Below are positions 1-8,098 of a DNA stretch of 34,615 bases, piece by piece. Position numbers and translations under genes: made by a program. This stretch comes from an uncultured Bacteroidales bacterium (GTDB lineage Bacteria > Bacteroidota > Bacteroidia > Bacteroidales > P3). Numbering within the stretch: the first letter of the stretch is position 1; every line of letters starts with the position of its first letter. The notes under the pieces were generated by a model. The model was not told the origin of the DNA. It made no database searches and saw nothing but the letters and a program-made list of their open reading frames with translations. The DNA is taken from assembly GCA_900316235.1 (NCBI GenBank), contig ONCC01000032.1:1-34615 (forward strand), given 5' to 3'.

Positions 1-52
1 CTCCTCCCCTAAGTTAGGGGAGGGGGACCGCCGCGGAGCGGTGGTGGAGGAG
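1..52. repeat. Palindromic intergenic-type repeat at the window edge
   Basis: An imperfect cruciform. CTCCTCC at 1-7 can pair with GGAGGAG at 46-52; inside are the stem TCCCCTAA/TTAGGGGA and the stem ACCGC/GCGGT. It resembles a palindromic repeat I associate with Bacteroidales intergenic regions (memory, not checked). It joins directly to the open frame of the DUF6266-like fragment, so it may have replaced that gene's 5' part. The element may extend left of the window. Confidence 0.6.
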
Positions 53-466
53 TATGTAAGAATAATGTTCTCCCCCTGCGCCGAAGGCGAGCGGGCCAGC
101 GGCGACGACGAGGTGTATCTTTACGCCTACTGCCCTGAGATGAAGCAGGGTGTGCTAAGCGCCCCGGCCTACCGTCGGATGGGTTCCGTGCAGCTGGCGC
201 TGCCCGAGCGGTGGCAGGGAAAGGAGGTTCATCTCTACGGCTTCGCCGTTGACTATGAGGGGAATGCCAGCGCGACGGTGTATATCGGGATGCTGGATAC
301 AATAAAAGATTCGGAAGCGCGTTATTACGGACATGACAAAAACGATATTCCTTGCTGGCGGATGCTTCTGGGGCATACAGCATTACTTGAAACAGATCAA
401 CGGCGTCCTCGAGACACAGACGGGCTTCGCCAATGGCAACTCGGCCAGTCGCCAACGGTCGGGTGA
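41..466 (+). pseudogene. DUF6266-like C-terminal fragment
   Basis: The frame is open from the left window edge; the first usable start is GTG at 41, inside the palindromic repeat. About residues 7-80 (MFSPCAEGE, DDEVYLYAYCPEMKQGVLSAP, LPERWQGKEVHLYGFAVD, YIG) look like the C-terminal half of the DUF6266 family of Bacteroidota, whose function is unknown. After YIGMLD, where I would expect the protein to end, the frame continues 130 nt into msrA in another frame and encodes non-family sequence. A one-base shift near 290 would give an immediate TAA. I read it as a gene truncated at the 5' side by the repeat and probably frameshifted at its 3' end. It could instead be a partial gene continuing to the left. 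The family assignment is from memory. Confidence 0.5.
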
Positions 467-890
467 CGGCGGCATCGTGGTGGAGCACCCCACCTACGAG
501 CAGGTGTACACCGACCGCACAGGCTATGCCGAGACAGTGCGCGTGGTGTTTGACCCCTACATACTGCCACTGAAGAAGTTGGTAGAACTCTATTTCTTAT
601 GTATCGAACCCACGTCGGTCAATCGGCAGGGGGAAGATGAAGGCACGCGCTACCGCACGGGCATCTACTATATTGAACCGGAAGACCGGCTGGTCATCAT
701 GGATGTTTTCCGGGAAGTGCAGCACGGCTACAGCAGTCCGCTGGCCGTGGAGGTGGAGCCGTTGGAGATTTTCGAGCCCGCCAACGAATACCATCAGGAC
801 TACCTCGACAAGCACCCCGACGGCTACTGCCATCTACCTGAGGCTCTGTTTGAAATGGCACGAAGAGCGAACAGGGGAATTAAGAATTAA
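333..890 (+). CDS. msrA: Peptide-methionine (S)-S-oxide reductase MsrA
   Basis: MsrA reduces methionine-S-sulfoxide in proteins and free methionine, using thioredoxin-type reductant. The 185-aa protein opens with TKTIFLAGGCFWG; the catalytic cysteine is C11 in GGCFWG. PTYEQVYTDRTGYAETVRV, TSVNRQGEDEGTRYRTGIYY and EYHQDYLDKHPDGYC are typical family blocks. Between GFANG and the PTYEQV block it carries an extra stretch of about 15 residues (SASRQRSGDGGIVVEH) not usual in MsrA. The stop codon lies within four tandem GAATTAA heptamers (877-904), so unit-number changes would rewrite the last few residues. The start overlaps the preceding broken gene by 134 nt, consistent with that gene being dead. 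No promoter of TAnnTTTG type is visible upstream. Confidence 0.93.
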   Translation: MTKTIFLAGGCFWGIQHYLKQINGVLETQTGFANGNSASRQRSGDGGIVVEHPTYEQVYTDRTGYAETVRVVFDPYILPLKKLVELYFLCIEPTSVNRQGEDEGTRYRTGIYYIEPEDRLVIMDVFREVQHGYSSPLAVEVEPLEIFEPANEYHQDYLDKHPDGYCHLPEALFEMARRANRGIKN

Positions 891-904
891 GAATTAAGAA
901 TTAA
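877..904 (+). repeat. 7-nt tandem array (GAATTAA) x4
   Basis: Four exact head-to-tail GAATTAA units span the msrA stop codon. Because 7 is not a multiple of 3, unit loss or gain would shift the frame of the C-terminus, although TAA recurs in each unit. Confidence 0.9.
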
Positions 905-934
905 GATTTTTTCTTCCAATTGAAAAAAAGTGCG

Positions 935-942
935 TATTTTTG
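935..942 (+). promoter_or_regulatory. Bacteroidota -7 element for tRNA-Leu
   Basis: TATTTTTG fits the Bacteroidota consensus TAnnTTTG and lies 53 nt before the tRNA. The downstream gene at 1140 has no such element of its own, so the tRNA and the four-gene unit may be co-transcribed. Confidence 0.7.
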
Positions 943-949
943 CACCCGT

Positions 950-989
950 TTTTGACGTTGCGCGACCCTGGTGGAGCGAGCCGTCAAAA
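950..989 (+). other. tRNA-Leu 5' leader hairpin
   Basis: TTTTGACG (950-957) pairs perfectly with CGTCAAAA (982-989), closing a 24-nt loop six nt before the mature tRNA 5' end. The tRNA-fMet precursor at 7648-7690 has the same architecture. Confidence 0.55.
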
Positions 990-995
990 GGCCCT

Positions 996-1077
996 GCGGA
1001 TATGGCGTAATTGGTAGCCGCGCAAGACTTAGGATCTTGTTCCGAGAGGAGTGGGGGTTCGAGCCCCCCTATCCGCA
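996..1077 (+). tRNA. tRNA-Leu (anticodon UAG)
   Basis: Acceptor stem GCGGATA (996-1002) pairs with TATCCGC (1070-1076), with discriminator A1077. The anticodon stem CAAGA/TCTTG encloses loop CTTAGGA with TAG at 1030-1032. A long variable arm (class II) and T-arm GGGGG-TTCGAGC-CCCCC complete the leucine type. CCA is not encoded. Confidence 0.96.
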
Positions 1078-1139
1078 CAAAAGTTGAAAAACGAGAATTG
1101 AAAGCTGAAGAACATACAAGCACACGTCGTTGCAGGTTC

Positions 1140-2405
1140 GTGAAGCGTGCAGCACTGGTGCTGTTTTCCATTTTTTTTATCGCGCACGCGCAGGCGAGTT
1201 ATATATTACTGCCGATGGACGAGGTGCAGAAGAACCACCTGAAGGCCTACGGCGTGGCCTACTGGAGCCTGCAGCGTGACGTGGAGGTGACATGGCTGCT
1301 GAACTACCGCGGCGGTACCTTCATGATGAAGTATGCCGACGCCATCGAGCGCGAGTGCAAGCTGAGGGGCGTCACGTGCGAAGTGATTGCCGACGGCCAA
1401 AGCAGCGCCATACTCAGCCATGTGGCCGACCCGGGAGTGAACATGGACGCCGTGAAATTGCAGAAAGCGCCCAAGATTGCTGTCTACTCGCCCAAGAACA
1501 AGCTGCCATGGGACGACGCGGTGACGCTGGTGCTGACCTATGCCGAGATACCCTACGACGTGGTATATGACGAGGAGGTGATGAGCGGTGTGTTGCCCAC
1601 CTACGACTGGCTGCACCTGCACCATGAGGACTTCACGGGGCAGTATGGCAAGTTCTGGGGCAACTACCGCAGCCAGCAATGGTACATCGAGGATGTACGC
1701 CTGCAGGAGGCCACGGCCCACAAGCTGGGCTTCAGCAAGGTGAGCCACCTGAAACTCGCCGTGGCCAAGAAGATACGCGACTTCGTGATGGGCGGCGGCT
1801 TCCTCTTCGCCATGTGTTCGGCTCCCGACAGCTACGATGTGGCGCTGGCCGCTGAGGGCGTGGACATCTGCGACGTGATGTTCGACGGCGACCCCATGCA
1901 GCCCAATGCACAGGAACTGCTCGACTACAGCAAATGCTTTGCCTTCAAAGATTTCCGCATCAGCAAGAATCCCACGGAATACGAGATATCGACCATCGAC
2001 ATCGACGACCGCAGCCGTCAGCGACTGGTGAACGAGAAGACCGACTTCTTCGTGCTCTTCGACTTCTCGGCCAAGTGGGACTGGATTCCCACCATGCTGA
2101 CCCAAAACCACACCCGTGTGGTTCACGGTTTCATGGGACAGACCACGGCCTTCCGCCGCGAGTTGGTGAAGACCAGCTGCGTCATCTTGGGAGAGAACAA
2201 GGAGTTGAACGAGGTGCGCTACCTCCACGGCGACTACGGCAAAGGTACCTGGACCTTCCTCGGCGGCCATGACCCCGAGGACTACCGCCACTTCATCGGT
2301 GACCCGCCAACGGACCTCTCGCTCTACCCTAATTCTCCTGGATACAGACTGATATTGAACAACATACTCTTCCCTGCTGCGAAGAAAGAAAAACACAAAA
2401 CATGA
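1140..2405 (+). CDS. Conserved Bacteroidota periplasmic protein (often mislabelled asparagine synthetase B)
   Basis: A 421-aa exported protein of unknown function. I chose GTG at 1140 because VKRAALVLFSIFFIAHAQA is a clean signal peptide; the open frame upstream runs through the tRNA and cannot be coding. The mature part (SYILLPMDEVQKNHLKAYG, KAPKIAVYSPKN, WDDAVTLVLTYAEIPYDVVY, WLHLHHEDFTGQYGKF, DFVMGGGFLFAMCSA) matches, from memory, a conserved Bacteroidota family that databases often call asparagine synthetase B. It has neither the N-terminal nucleophile glutaminase nor the synthetase domain, and it is secreted, so that name should not be used. GGGFLFAMCSA resembles the glycine-rich turn of class-I amidotransferase-like folds (inference). 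It overlaps the next gene by 4 nt (ATGA) and starts a four-gene unit. Confidence 0.85.
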   Translation: MKRAALVLFSIFFIAHAQASYILLPMDEVQKNHLKAYGVAYWSLQRDVEVTWLLNYRGGTFMMKYADAIERECKLRGVTCEVIADGQSSAILSHVADPGVNMDAVKLQKAPKIAVYSPKNKLPWDDAVTLVLTYAEIPYDVVYDEEVMSGVLPTYDWLHLHHEDFTGQYGKFWGNYRSQQWYIEDVRLQEATAHKLGFSKVSHLKLAVAKKIRDFVMGGGFLFAMCSAPDSYDVALAAEGVDICDVMFDGDPMQPNAQELLDYSKCFAFKDFRISKNPTEYEISTIDIDDRSRQRLVNEKTDFFVLFDFSAKWDWIPTMLTQNHTRVVHGFMGQTTAFRRELVKTSCVILGENKELNEVRYLHGDYGKGTWTFLGGHDPEDYRHFIGDPPTDLSLYPNSPGYRLILNNILFPAAKKEKHKT

Positions 2406-3682
2406 GAAAGACTATCATAATGGGCCTAATAGGCTTAATGGGCTTAGTGGGCTTTGATGCAAAGGCTCAGGAAAACGGCACCTGGACCGTCTATAATACC
2501 CGTACGAGCGACATCTGCGGCAACAACATCTCGGCCCTCGCCGCCGACGGCCGTGGCGTGTGGGCCGGTACCTTCCAGGGGCTCTGCCGCCTGTCGGGAC
2601 CCGCTTGGATGGACTACTCGATGTTCAATGAAAAACTGAAAGACCAGTCGGTGAACTGCCTGATGATAGACTCCCGCGGAGTGCTATGGATTGGTACCGA
2701 CGACTATGGTGTCATCGAATGGGACGGCACCACCTGGACCGAGCACAACGATGTCACACGTCGACTGAAGATGAAATTTGTCAAGGAGATTGTCATCGAC
2801 CAAGACGGACTGACCTGGATAGGCGTCACCCTCGGTGGCCTGGTGACTTTCGACGGTCACAACTGGGAGAAATACACACCCGATGACTGCGGTCTGTTGA
2901 GCGACTTCGTTCTCGACTTGGCCGTGGACCGCGCCAACCGCAAATGGATTACCACCAATGCCGGTGTCAGCGTCTTCAACGGCAACCGCTGGACCAGCTA
3001 CACCTCTGGCAACTCGGGCCTGCCCGACGACATAGTGCCCGCCATAGCCATTGACAAAAACAATGTGAAATGGTTCGGCACCCTCAGCGGCCTGGCACGC
3101 TACGACGGACAGCGCTGGACCGTATGGAACACCGGTAACAGTCCGCTCCCCAGCAACCAAGTGAATGACATCGCCATCGACAAAAACGGCCTGCTGTGGC
3201 TAGCCACTAGCCATGGTGCAGCAGTGTTCGACGGCGTCGACAACTGGGTGGTCTTCACCTCCAGGAATTGTCAGATTCCTGAAGGGAATATCTACAAGGT
3301 GGCCGTCGACGACAACGGGACCGCGTGGTTCGGCAACGACGCAAAGGGACTGGCCAAACTCAGCGGCTTCACCATGCCGAGCCGCGAGACAGTTGCAGCC
3401 GCCCCGGCAGAGAACCGCAAGGGCAAAGAAGTGGAAGCTCCCGGCCCCGGTGACCAGCACGTGCGCATCAACCCCCATCTTGACGAGGGATATATCACCA
3501 TCGCTATCGAAAGTCCCGTAGCCACCGTCACCTTCACCAACAGCAATGGCAAGGTCGTGAAGACAGTGGAGAACTACACCAACAACCAACGCATCAAAAT
3601 CAATCGCCTACCCAAAGGCATGTACATCGTCGGCGTGAAGACCGTCCGCGGCGAGAAGAAAATCAAGTTCAATCTGAAATAA
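2402..3682 (+). CDS. Secreted beta-propeller protein with T9SS C-terminal sorting domain
   Basis: 426 aa with a signal peptide ending near VGFDAKA-QE. About seven blade repeats of the two-component-regulator-propeller (Reg_prop) type follow: GVWAGTFQGL, VLWIGTDDYGV, LTWIGVTLGGL, RKWITTNAGV, VKWFGTLSGL, LLWLATSHGA and TAWFGNDAKGL, most followed by a (F/Y)DG-x-W turn. The last ~75 residues (ITIAIESPVATVTFTNSNGK, INRLPKGMYIVGVKT, GEKKIKFNLK) form a type A T9SS sorting domain, so it should cross the outer membrane and be anchored or released. There are no kinase or DNA-binding domains, so it is not a hybrid two-component sensor. Its role is unknown; protein or glycan binding is plausible for the fold. 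The signal peptide core is encoded by a 9-nt tandem array. It sits between the preceding periplasmic protein (4-nt overlap) and dsbD (9-nt gap). Confidence 0.88.
   Translation: MRKTIIMGLIGLMGLVGFDAKAQENGTWTVYNTRTSDICGNNISALAADGRGVWAGTFQGLCRLSGPAWMDYSMFNEKLKDQSVNCLMIDSRGVLWIGTDDYGVIEWDGTTWTEHNDVTRRLKMKFVKEIVIDQDGLTWIGVTLGGLVTFDGHNWEKYTPDDCGLLSDFVLDLAVDRANRKWITTNAGVSVFNGNRWTSYTSGNSGLPDDIVPAIAIDKNNVKWFGTLSGLARYDGQRWTVWNTGNSPLPSNQVNDIAIDKNGLLWLATSHGAAVFDGVDNWVVFTSRNCQIPEGNIYKVAVDDNGTAWFGNDAKGLAKLSGFTMPSRETVAAAPAENRKGKEVEAPGPGDQHVRINPHLDEGYITIAIESPVATVTFTNSNGKVVKTVENYTNNQRIKINRLPKGMYIVGVKTVRGEKKIKFNLK
2423..2458 (+). repeat. 9-nt tandem array in a signal-peptide region (4 units)
   Basis: Four 9-nt units of consensus GGCTTAATG encode GLI-GLM-GLV-GFD in the signal peptide of the propeller protein. 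The same unit family recurs in the dsbD signal peptide (3713-3739) and, in opposite coding sense, inside purL (16629-16664). Confidence 0.85.
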
Positions 3683-3691
3683 CAGTCAACC

Positions 3692-5740
3692 ATGAAAAAG
3701 ATATTCATTCTGGGTTTAATAGGGTTAATGGGTTTAATGGGCAACTACGCCTTAGCCCAGCTGATGGACCCCGCCAAGCGAAGCTACTCGGTGAAAGAGA
3801 CCTCGGCCACGGAAGCCGAACTGGTCGTAACTGTCAAGCTCGACAAAGGTTGGCACATGTATTCGCAACATACCGATGCCAACGGTCCCCTCGGCACTGT
3901 CTTTGATTTCACCCCCAGTGGCGACTATCAACTCGTCGGCAATGTCGTCGAACCCAAGCCCCACGAGGAGATGGACCAGATATTCGGCTGCGTAGTCAAG
4001 TCATTTGAAGGAACGGTAGTCTTCCGCCAGAAAATCAAACGCCTTTCGCAGAAAGACTTTACTGTCAAGGGCACTATCAGCTACCAACTCTGCAACGACG
4101 GCAGTTGCATCGCCCCCGAAGACCATGACATGCTCTTCAAGGTGAAAGGAGCCCAGGCGGAAGCCATGGTCGAAGTGGTAGAGGTGCCTGAGACTCCAGA
4201 AGATTCGGAAGTTTCAGAGTATTCTGAAAACCCAGAAGACACCTCGCTCGCTCCTGAAACCGAAAAGGAAGAGGAGGAAAGCCACCAGAGCCTGCTGATG
4301 ATATTCCTTATCGCCCTGGGTGGCGGCATCCTCACCATGTTCACGCCCTGTGTCTTCCCAATGATACCGATGACCGTCAACTTCTTCATGCGCGGTGCTG
4401 AAAACAAGCGCAAAGGCCGTCGTCAGGCATGGTTCTTCGGCTTCAGCATTGTCTTCCTCTTCGCCGTGTTGGGTGCCATCTTGGCCCTCATCCTCGGTCC
4501 TGAATCGCTCTATGTCTTGGGCACCCACTGGATTCCCAACCTCATCTTCTTCGTCATCTTCTTCATCTTCGCCCTGAGCTTCTTCGGTCTCTTTGAAATC
4601 AAGATGCCCGAGAAATGGGTCAACAGTAGCGACGAGCAGGCCGACAAAGGTGGCCTGCTGGCCCCCTTCTTCATTGCCCTGACCACCGTGCTGGTGAGTT
4701 TCAGCTGCACCGGTCCCATCCTCGGTGCCGCCCTCGTGGGACTCACCACCTCGAGCACTGACCGCTGGGTCTCGCTGGTCACCATGCTGGGCTTCGGCAT
4801 CGGCTTTGCCCTTCCCTTCACCCTCTTGGCCATGTTCCCCCAGTTCCTGAAGAACATGAAGAGCGGCGGCTGGCTCAACACCGTGAAGGTGGTCTTTGCC
4901 TTCCTCGAGCTGGCCTTCGGACTGAAATTCCTCCAGCAGGCCGACCTCTACTGCAACTGGGGCCTGCTCGACCGTGAGGTCTATCTTGCTCTATGGATAG
5001 TCATCTTCGGCCTCCTGGGAGTCTACCTCCTTGGCAAGCTTCGCTTCAAAGGCGATGATCCCATTGAGCACCTCGGCACCGGCCGCCTGATGCTGGCCAT
5101 CCTCGACCTGGCCTTCGTGGTCTATATGATTCCCGGCCTATGGGGCGCTCCTCTCAAGGGCATCTCGGGATTCATCCCCCCGATGGAGACCCAGGACTTC
5201 AATATCGAGAAGATTGTCTATGAACATGCCGGCTCCGCCAACGCCACCGCACAAGTTGGCAAACTTCCGGCCGACCGAAAATATGCCGACAAACTGCACA
5301 TGCCACTGGGCTTTGAGGCCTTCTTCGACCTCGACGAGGCCAAGGTCTATGCCCGCCAGCAGGGCAAGCCCATCTTTATTGACTTCACCGGTAAGACCTG
5401 CGCCAACTGCCGCGAGATGGAGCATTATGTGTGGAGCGACAGCGAGGTGAAGCGTATCCTCAACGAGGACTACATCATGTGCTCCCTCTATGCCGACGAG
5501 AACACCATCGAGCTGTCCGAGAGCGAATGGGTGACCGACGACAAAGGCCACGTCATCAAGACCCTCGGCCGCAAAAACCTCAACTATCAAAAAACCGCCT
5601 TCAATATGAACGCCCAGCCCTACTATGTGGTCATCGATGCCGACGGCAAGGTGCTCACTAAAGAGAACTACAAGTACGACCGCGACGTGCAGAAATTCAT
5701 CGACTGGCTCAATGAAGGAAAGAACAACTTTAAGAAATAA
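3692..5740 (+). CDS. dsbD: Thiol:disulfide interchange protein DsbD
   Basis: DsbD carries electrons from cytoplasmic thioredoxin across the inner membrane to periplasmic thiol proteins. The 682-aa protein has a signal peptide, an N-terminal cap domain with the cysteine pair C134/C139 (LCNDGSC), and a transmembrane domain with the two redox cysteines C220 (FTPCVFPMIP) and C339 (FSCTGPILG). A C-terminal thioredoxin domain has C570-A-N-C573 (TGKTCANCREME). All six cysteines expected for the alpha-beta-gamma relay are present. The linker between cap and membrane domain (residues 166-183) is a 9-nt/3-residue periodic acidic array, and the signal peptide contains the GLM 9-mer array. It lies immediately before a cysteine protease gene (10-nt gap), so keeping that or similar extracytoplasmic cysteines reduced is a plausible role (inference). 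Confidence 0.95.
   Translation: MKKIFILGLIGLMGLMGNYALAQLMDPAKRSYSVKETSATEAELVVTVKLDKGWHMYSQHTDANGPLGTVFDFTPSGDYQLVGNVVEPKPHEEMDQIFGCVVKSFEGTVVFRQKIKRLSQKDFTVKGTISYQLCNDGSCIAPEDHDMLFKVKGAQAEAMVEVVEVPETPEDSEVSEYSENPEDTSLAPETEKEEEESHQSLLMIFLIALGGGILTMFTPCVFPMIPMTVNFFMRGAENKRKGRRQAWFFGFSIVFLFAVLGAILALILGPESLYVLGTHWIPNLIFFVIFFIFALSFFGLFEIKMPEKWVNSSDEQADKGGLLAPFFIALTTVLVSFSCTGPILGAALVGLTTSSTDRWVSLVTMLGFGIGFALPFTLLAMFPQFLKNMKSGGWLNTVKVVFAFLELAFGLKFLQQADLYCNWGLLDREVYLALWIVIFGLLGVYLLGKLRFKGDDPIEHLGTGRLMLAILDLAFVVYMIPGLWGAPLKGISGFIPPMETQDFNIEKIVYEHAGSANATAQVGKLPADRKYADKLHMPLGFEAFFDLDEAKVYARQQGKPIFIDFTGKTCANCREMEHYVWSDSEVKRILNEDYIMCSLYADENTIELSESEWVTDDKGHVIKTLGRKNLNYQKTAFNMNAQPYYVVIDADGKVLTKENYKYDRDVQKFIDWLNEGKNNFKK
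3713..3739 (+). repeat. 9-nt tandem array in the dsbD signal peptide (3 units)
   Basis: Three units of consensus GGTTTAATG encode GLI-GLM-GLM. They are near-identical in sequence to the array in the upstream propeller gene. Confidence 0.85.
4187..4240 (+). repeat. 9-nt periodic array in the dsbD linker (6 degenerate units)
   Basis: Six codon triplets of the form (Pro/Ser)-Glu-X (PET PED SEV SEY SEN PED) with period 9 nt, lying between the DsbD cap domain and the first membrane segment. The units are more degenerate than in the other arrays. Confidence 0.65.
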
Positions 5741-5750
5741 ATAATACCCG

Positions 5751-7583
5751 ATGAAAAAAAACATCCTGCTGATAGCCGCCCTCATCACCCTTGCGGCAAA
5801 CGCCCAGACCCACCACGTGGACGCTGACAAAGCCCAGCGTGTGGCCTCCAACTTCTGGCTTTGGCATAATACGACACCCACCAGAAGTGATGCCTGGGAC
5901 ATCAAGACGATCACCTTCGAGGGGTTTGACCAGCTGCACATCTTCGACTTCAACGGCACAGGCTTCGTCATCGTCCCTGCCGACGACCGCGTGCGACAGG
6001 TCCTCGCCTACTCTTTCGAGAACCCTTTCCCTGCCGAACTCAACCCCGAGCTGAGATACTGGCTGCGAAACTATAACAACCAAATTGCCGCCATCGCCAA
6101 AAGCGACGCCCCCTGCCACAAAGAATGGGAGCGCCCACTCGTCGACCCCGAGCCCGACTCCACCGTCGACCTCACCGGTGTGCCCGCCCTGCTCACCACC
6201 AAGTGGAACCAGAGCAGCCCCTTCAACAAATTCTGTCCCTACGACTCCTCTGCGCACGCGCGCGCCGTCGTGGGCTGTGTGGCTACCGCCATGGCGCAAG
6301 TCATGAAATACTGGAACTATCCCGCCTATGGCGAAGGCAACCACACGTATGTCCCACATGCATGGCATGGTGGATACCAGTATGACACCCTATCAGTCGA
6401 CTTCGAAAACTCAACCTACCTGTGGGAATACATGCCCGACGATTTGAGTCGAACCGCCTTCTCCTACCAACGCGACGCCGTGGCCACCATCTCCTACCAC
6501 TGCGGTGTAGCCGTCGAGATGATGTACGGCACCTCCTCGCAAGGAGGCAGCGCAGCCTACTCCAATTGCGGTCCCTGGGCCAATGCCTGCGCCACCGATG
6601 CCTTCTGGACCTATTTCAAATATGACACATCTCTCTACTACGGCAAACGCGACAGTATCAACAATGACAGCATCTGGAGTGCACTCATCGACGAGCAACT
6701 GGTCCTTCGCCAACCCATGTACTACGACGGACAAGACGACGAGGGAGGCCATGCTTTCGTGCTCGACGGTTCCGACACGGCAGGACGCTATCACTTCAAT
6801 ATGGGCTGGGGCGGTGTCGCCGACGGCTTCTACACCATCGACAATCTCGCTACCGATACCGGCGGTATCGGCAGCAACGCCACCCTCACCTTCAACCAAG
6901 ACCAGGGCGCCATCTTCGACCTCAAACCCGCCTATGAGGAGACTTTCGACACCGTCGACTACTACGATACCATCTGCAGCACCTCGCAATACTATGACTT
7001 CTACGAGTACCATCTGCCCGTGGCCGAACTGGATACCCTCATCCGTCATCTCGGCTCCTACTATCGTTACCACCGCAGAATCATCGAACGGAAACGAGTC
7101 TTCCTCAACCCCAACATCCCCGACCGCACCCCCGAGATGTCCTACTTCTGCCCCACCACAGGCTACACCCTACCCAACTGCACTTTCAAAAACGAAGGCC
7201 ACCTGTTCATTGGCTGGTGCCGCAGCAAGACCGGCGACGACACCATCTACCAGCCCGGCCAACACGTCAACCTCACCAGCAGCACCACCTTCTTCGCCTT
7301 GTGGATTGACACCACCGGCAACGCGGGCATCGAAACCCTCGAGCGCGAGGAGCTGAAACTTTGGCCCAACCCCACCACCGATGAACTCAACATCACCATA
7401 CCCATGGAAAGAGGAACCCTCACGGTCACCGACATCCTGGGACGCGTGGTACTGCGCGACGACCATCAAACCTCCTCGGGAGAGACAGTCAAAATTTCGC
7501 TCCAGACACTGTCCAGCGGCATCTACAACATCGAAATAAAGAATGACACCCTTCGCTATAATCAGCGAATAATCAAACGATAA
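5751..7583 (+). CDS. C10 (streptopain-family) cysteine protease with T9SS tail
   Basis: 610 aa. A signal peptide (MKKNILLIAALITLAANAQ) is followed by an inhibitory-type propeptide (AQRVASNFW, FVIVPADDRVRQVLAYS), then the papain-like domain: catalytic C176 in VVGCVATAMAQVMKYWNYP and H334 in GGHAFVLDG, with the WGG turn FNMGWGGVADGFY. These are hallmarks of peptidase family C10, which includes streptopain, PrtT and interpain A. A stretch at about 465-522 (SYFCPTTGYTLPNC, FIGWCR, TTFFALW) resembles a Listeria-Bacteroides/InlB B repeat. The tail LWPNPTTDELNI to IYNIEIKND is a T9SS sorting domain, so the enzyme should be surface-attached or secreted. It is last in the unit after dsbD, which could supply reducing power for its cysteine maturation (inference). 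Confidence 0.93.
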   Translation: MKKNILLIAALITLAANAQTHHVDADKAQRVASNFWLWHNTTPTRSDAWDIKTITFEGFDQLHIFDFNGTGFVIVPADDRVRQVLAYSFENPFPAELNPELRYWLRNYNNQIAAIAKSDAPCHKEWERPLVDPEPDSTVDLTGVPALLTTKWNQSSPFNKFCPYDSSAHARAVVGCVATAMAQVMKYWNYPAYGEGNHTYVPHAWHGGYQYDTLSVDFENSTYLWEYMPDDLSRTAFSYQRDAVATISYHCGVAVEMMYGTSSQGGSAAYSNCGPWANACATDAFWTYFKYDTSLYYGKRDSINNDSIWSALIDEQLVLRQPMYYDGQDDEGGHAFVLDGSDTAGRYHFNMGWGGVADGFYTIDNLATDTGGIGSNATLTFNQDQGAIFDLKPAYEETFDTVDYYDTICSTSQYYDFYEYHLPVAELDTLIRHLGSYYRYHRRIIERKRVFLNPNIPDRTPEMSYFCPTTGYTLPNCTFKNEGHLFIGWCRSKTGDDTIYQPGQHVNLTSSTTFFALWIDTTGNAGIETLEREELKLWPNPTTDELNITIPMERGTLTVTDILGRVVLRDDHQTSSGETVKISLQTLSSGIYNIEIKNDTLRYNQRIIKR

Positions 7584-7603
7584 AAAAATATTTTATAGAA
7601 ATA

Positions 7604-7635
7604 TTTGGTAGATTGGGAAAAAGTTCGTACTTTTG
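7604..7635 (+). promoter_or_regulatory. Promoter of tRNA-fMet
   Basis: TTTG (7604-7607) and TACTTTTG (7628-7635), spaced by 20 nt, match the Bacteroidota -33 TTTG / -7 TAnnTTTG promoter. Confidence 0.75.
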
Positions 7636-7647
7636 CACTCGATTTCA

Positions 7648-7690
7648 CAAAAGAACATGAGCGACAGCGAATGAACTTTAGGTTCTTTTG
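7648..7690 (+). other. tRNA-fMet 5' leader hairpin
   Basis: CAAAAGAAC (7648-7656) is perfectly complementary to GTTCTTTTG (7682-7690), closing a 25-nt loop 14 nt before the tRNA. It corresponds in position and size to the hairpin in the tRNA-Leu precursor. Confidence 0.6.
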
Positions 7691-7704
7691 AGGAAATAAG
7701 AGAG

Positions 7705-7960
<256 letters not shown>

Positions 7961-8036
7961 TCATCATTCTACGTTGCCCATCGGAGAGACATCCAACTCG
8001 ATGGGCTGCTTGTTCTCCTCGGTACAGAACACACAG

Positions 8037-8062
8037 AAAAGGGCAACCTTTGACAGTTGCCC
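8037..8062 (-). terminator. Terminator of the lipoprotein gene at 8099-8959
   Basis: On the minus strand GGGCAAC, an 8-nt loop and GTTGCCC are followed by TTTTC, 37 nt past the stop codon. The T-run is short, so strength is uncertain. Confidence 0.65.
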
Positions 8063-8098
8063 TCAAAAAGAATATTTGATTTTGCCCAAATAATTGAT

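Noticed and set aside
1011..1139. Upstream extension of the 1140 gene starting inside tRNA-Leu
   Set aside because: The extension translates the tRNA; the signal peptide starts at GTG 1140.
1140..2405. Asparagine synthetase B
   Set aside because: A name I remember databases giving to this family; the protein is exported and lacks both synthetase and Ntn-glutaminase domains.
7976..8006. GCCCATCG/CGATGGGC inverted repeat as terminator
   Set aside because: 15-nt loop and no T-run on either strand; left unassigned.
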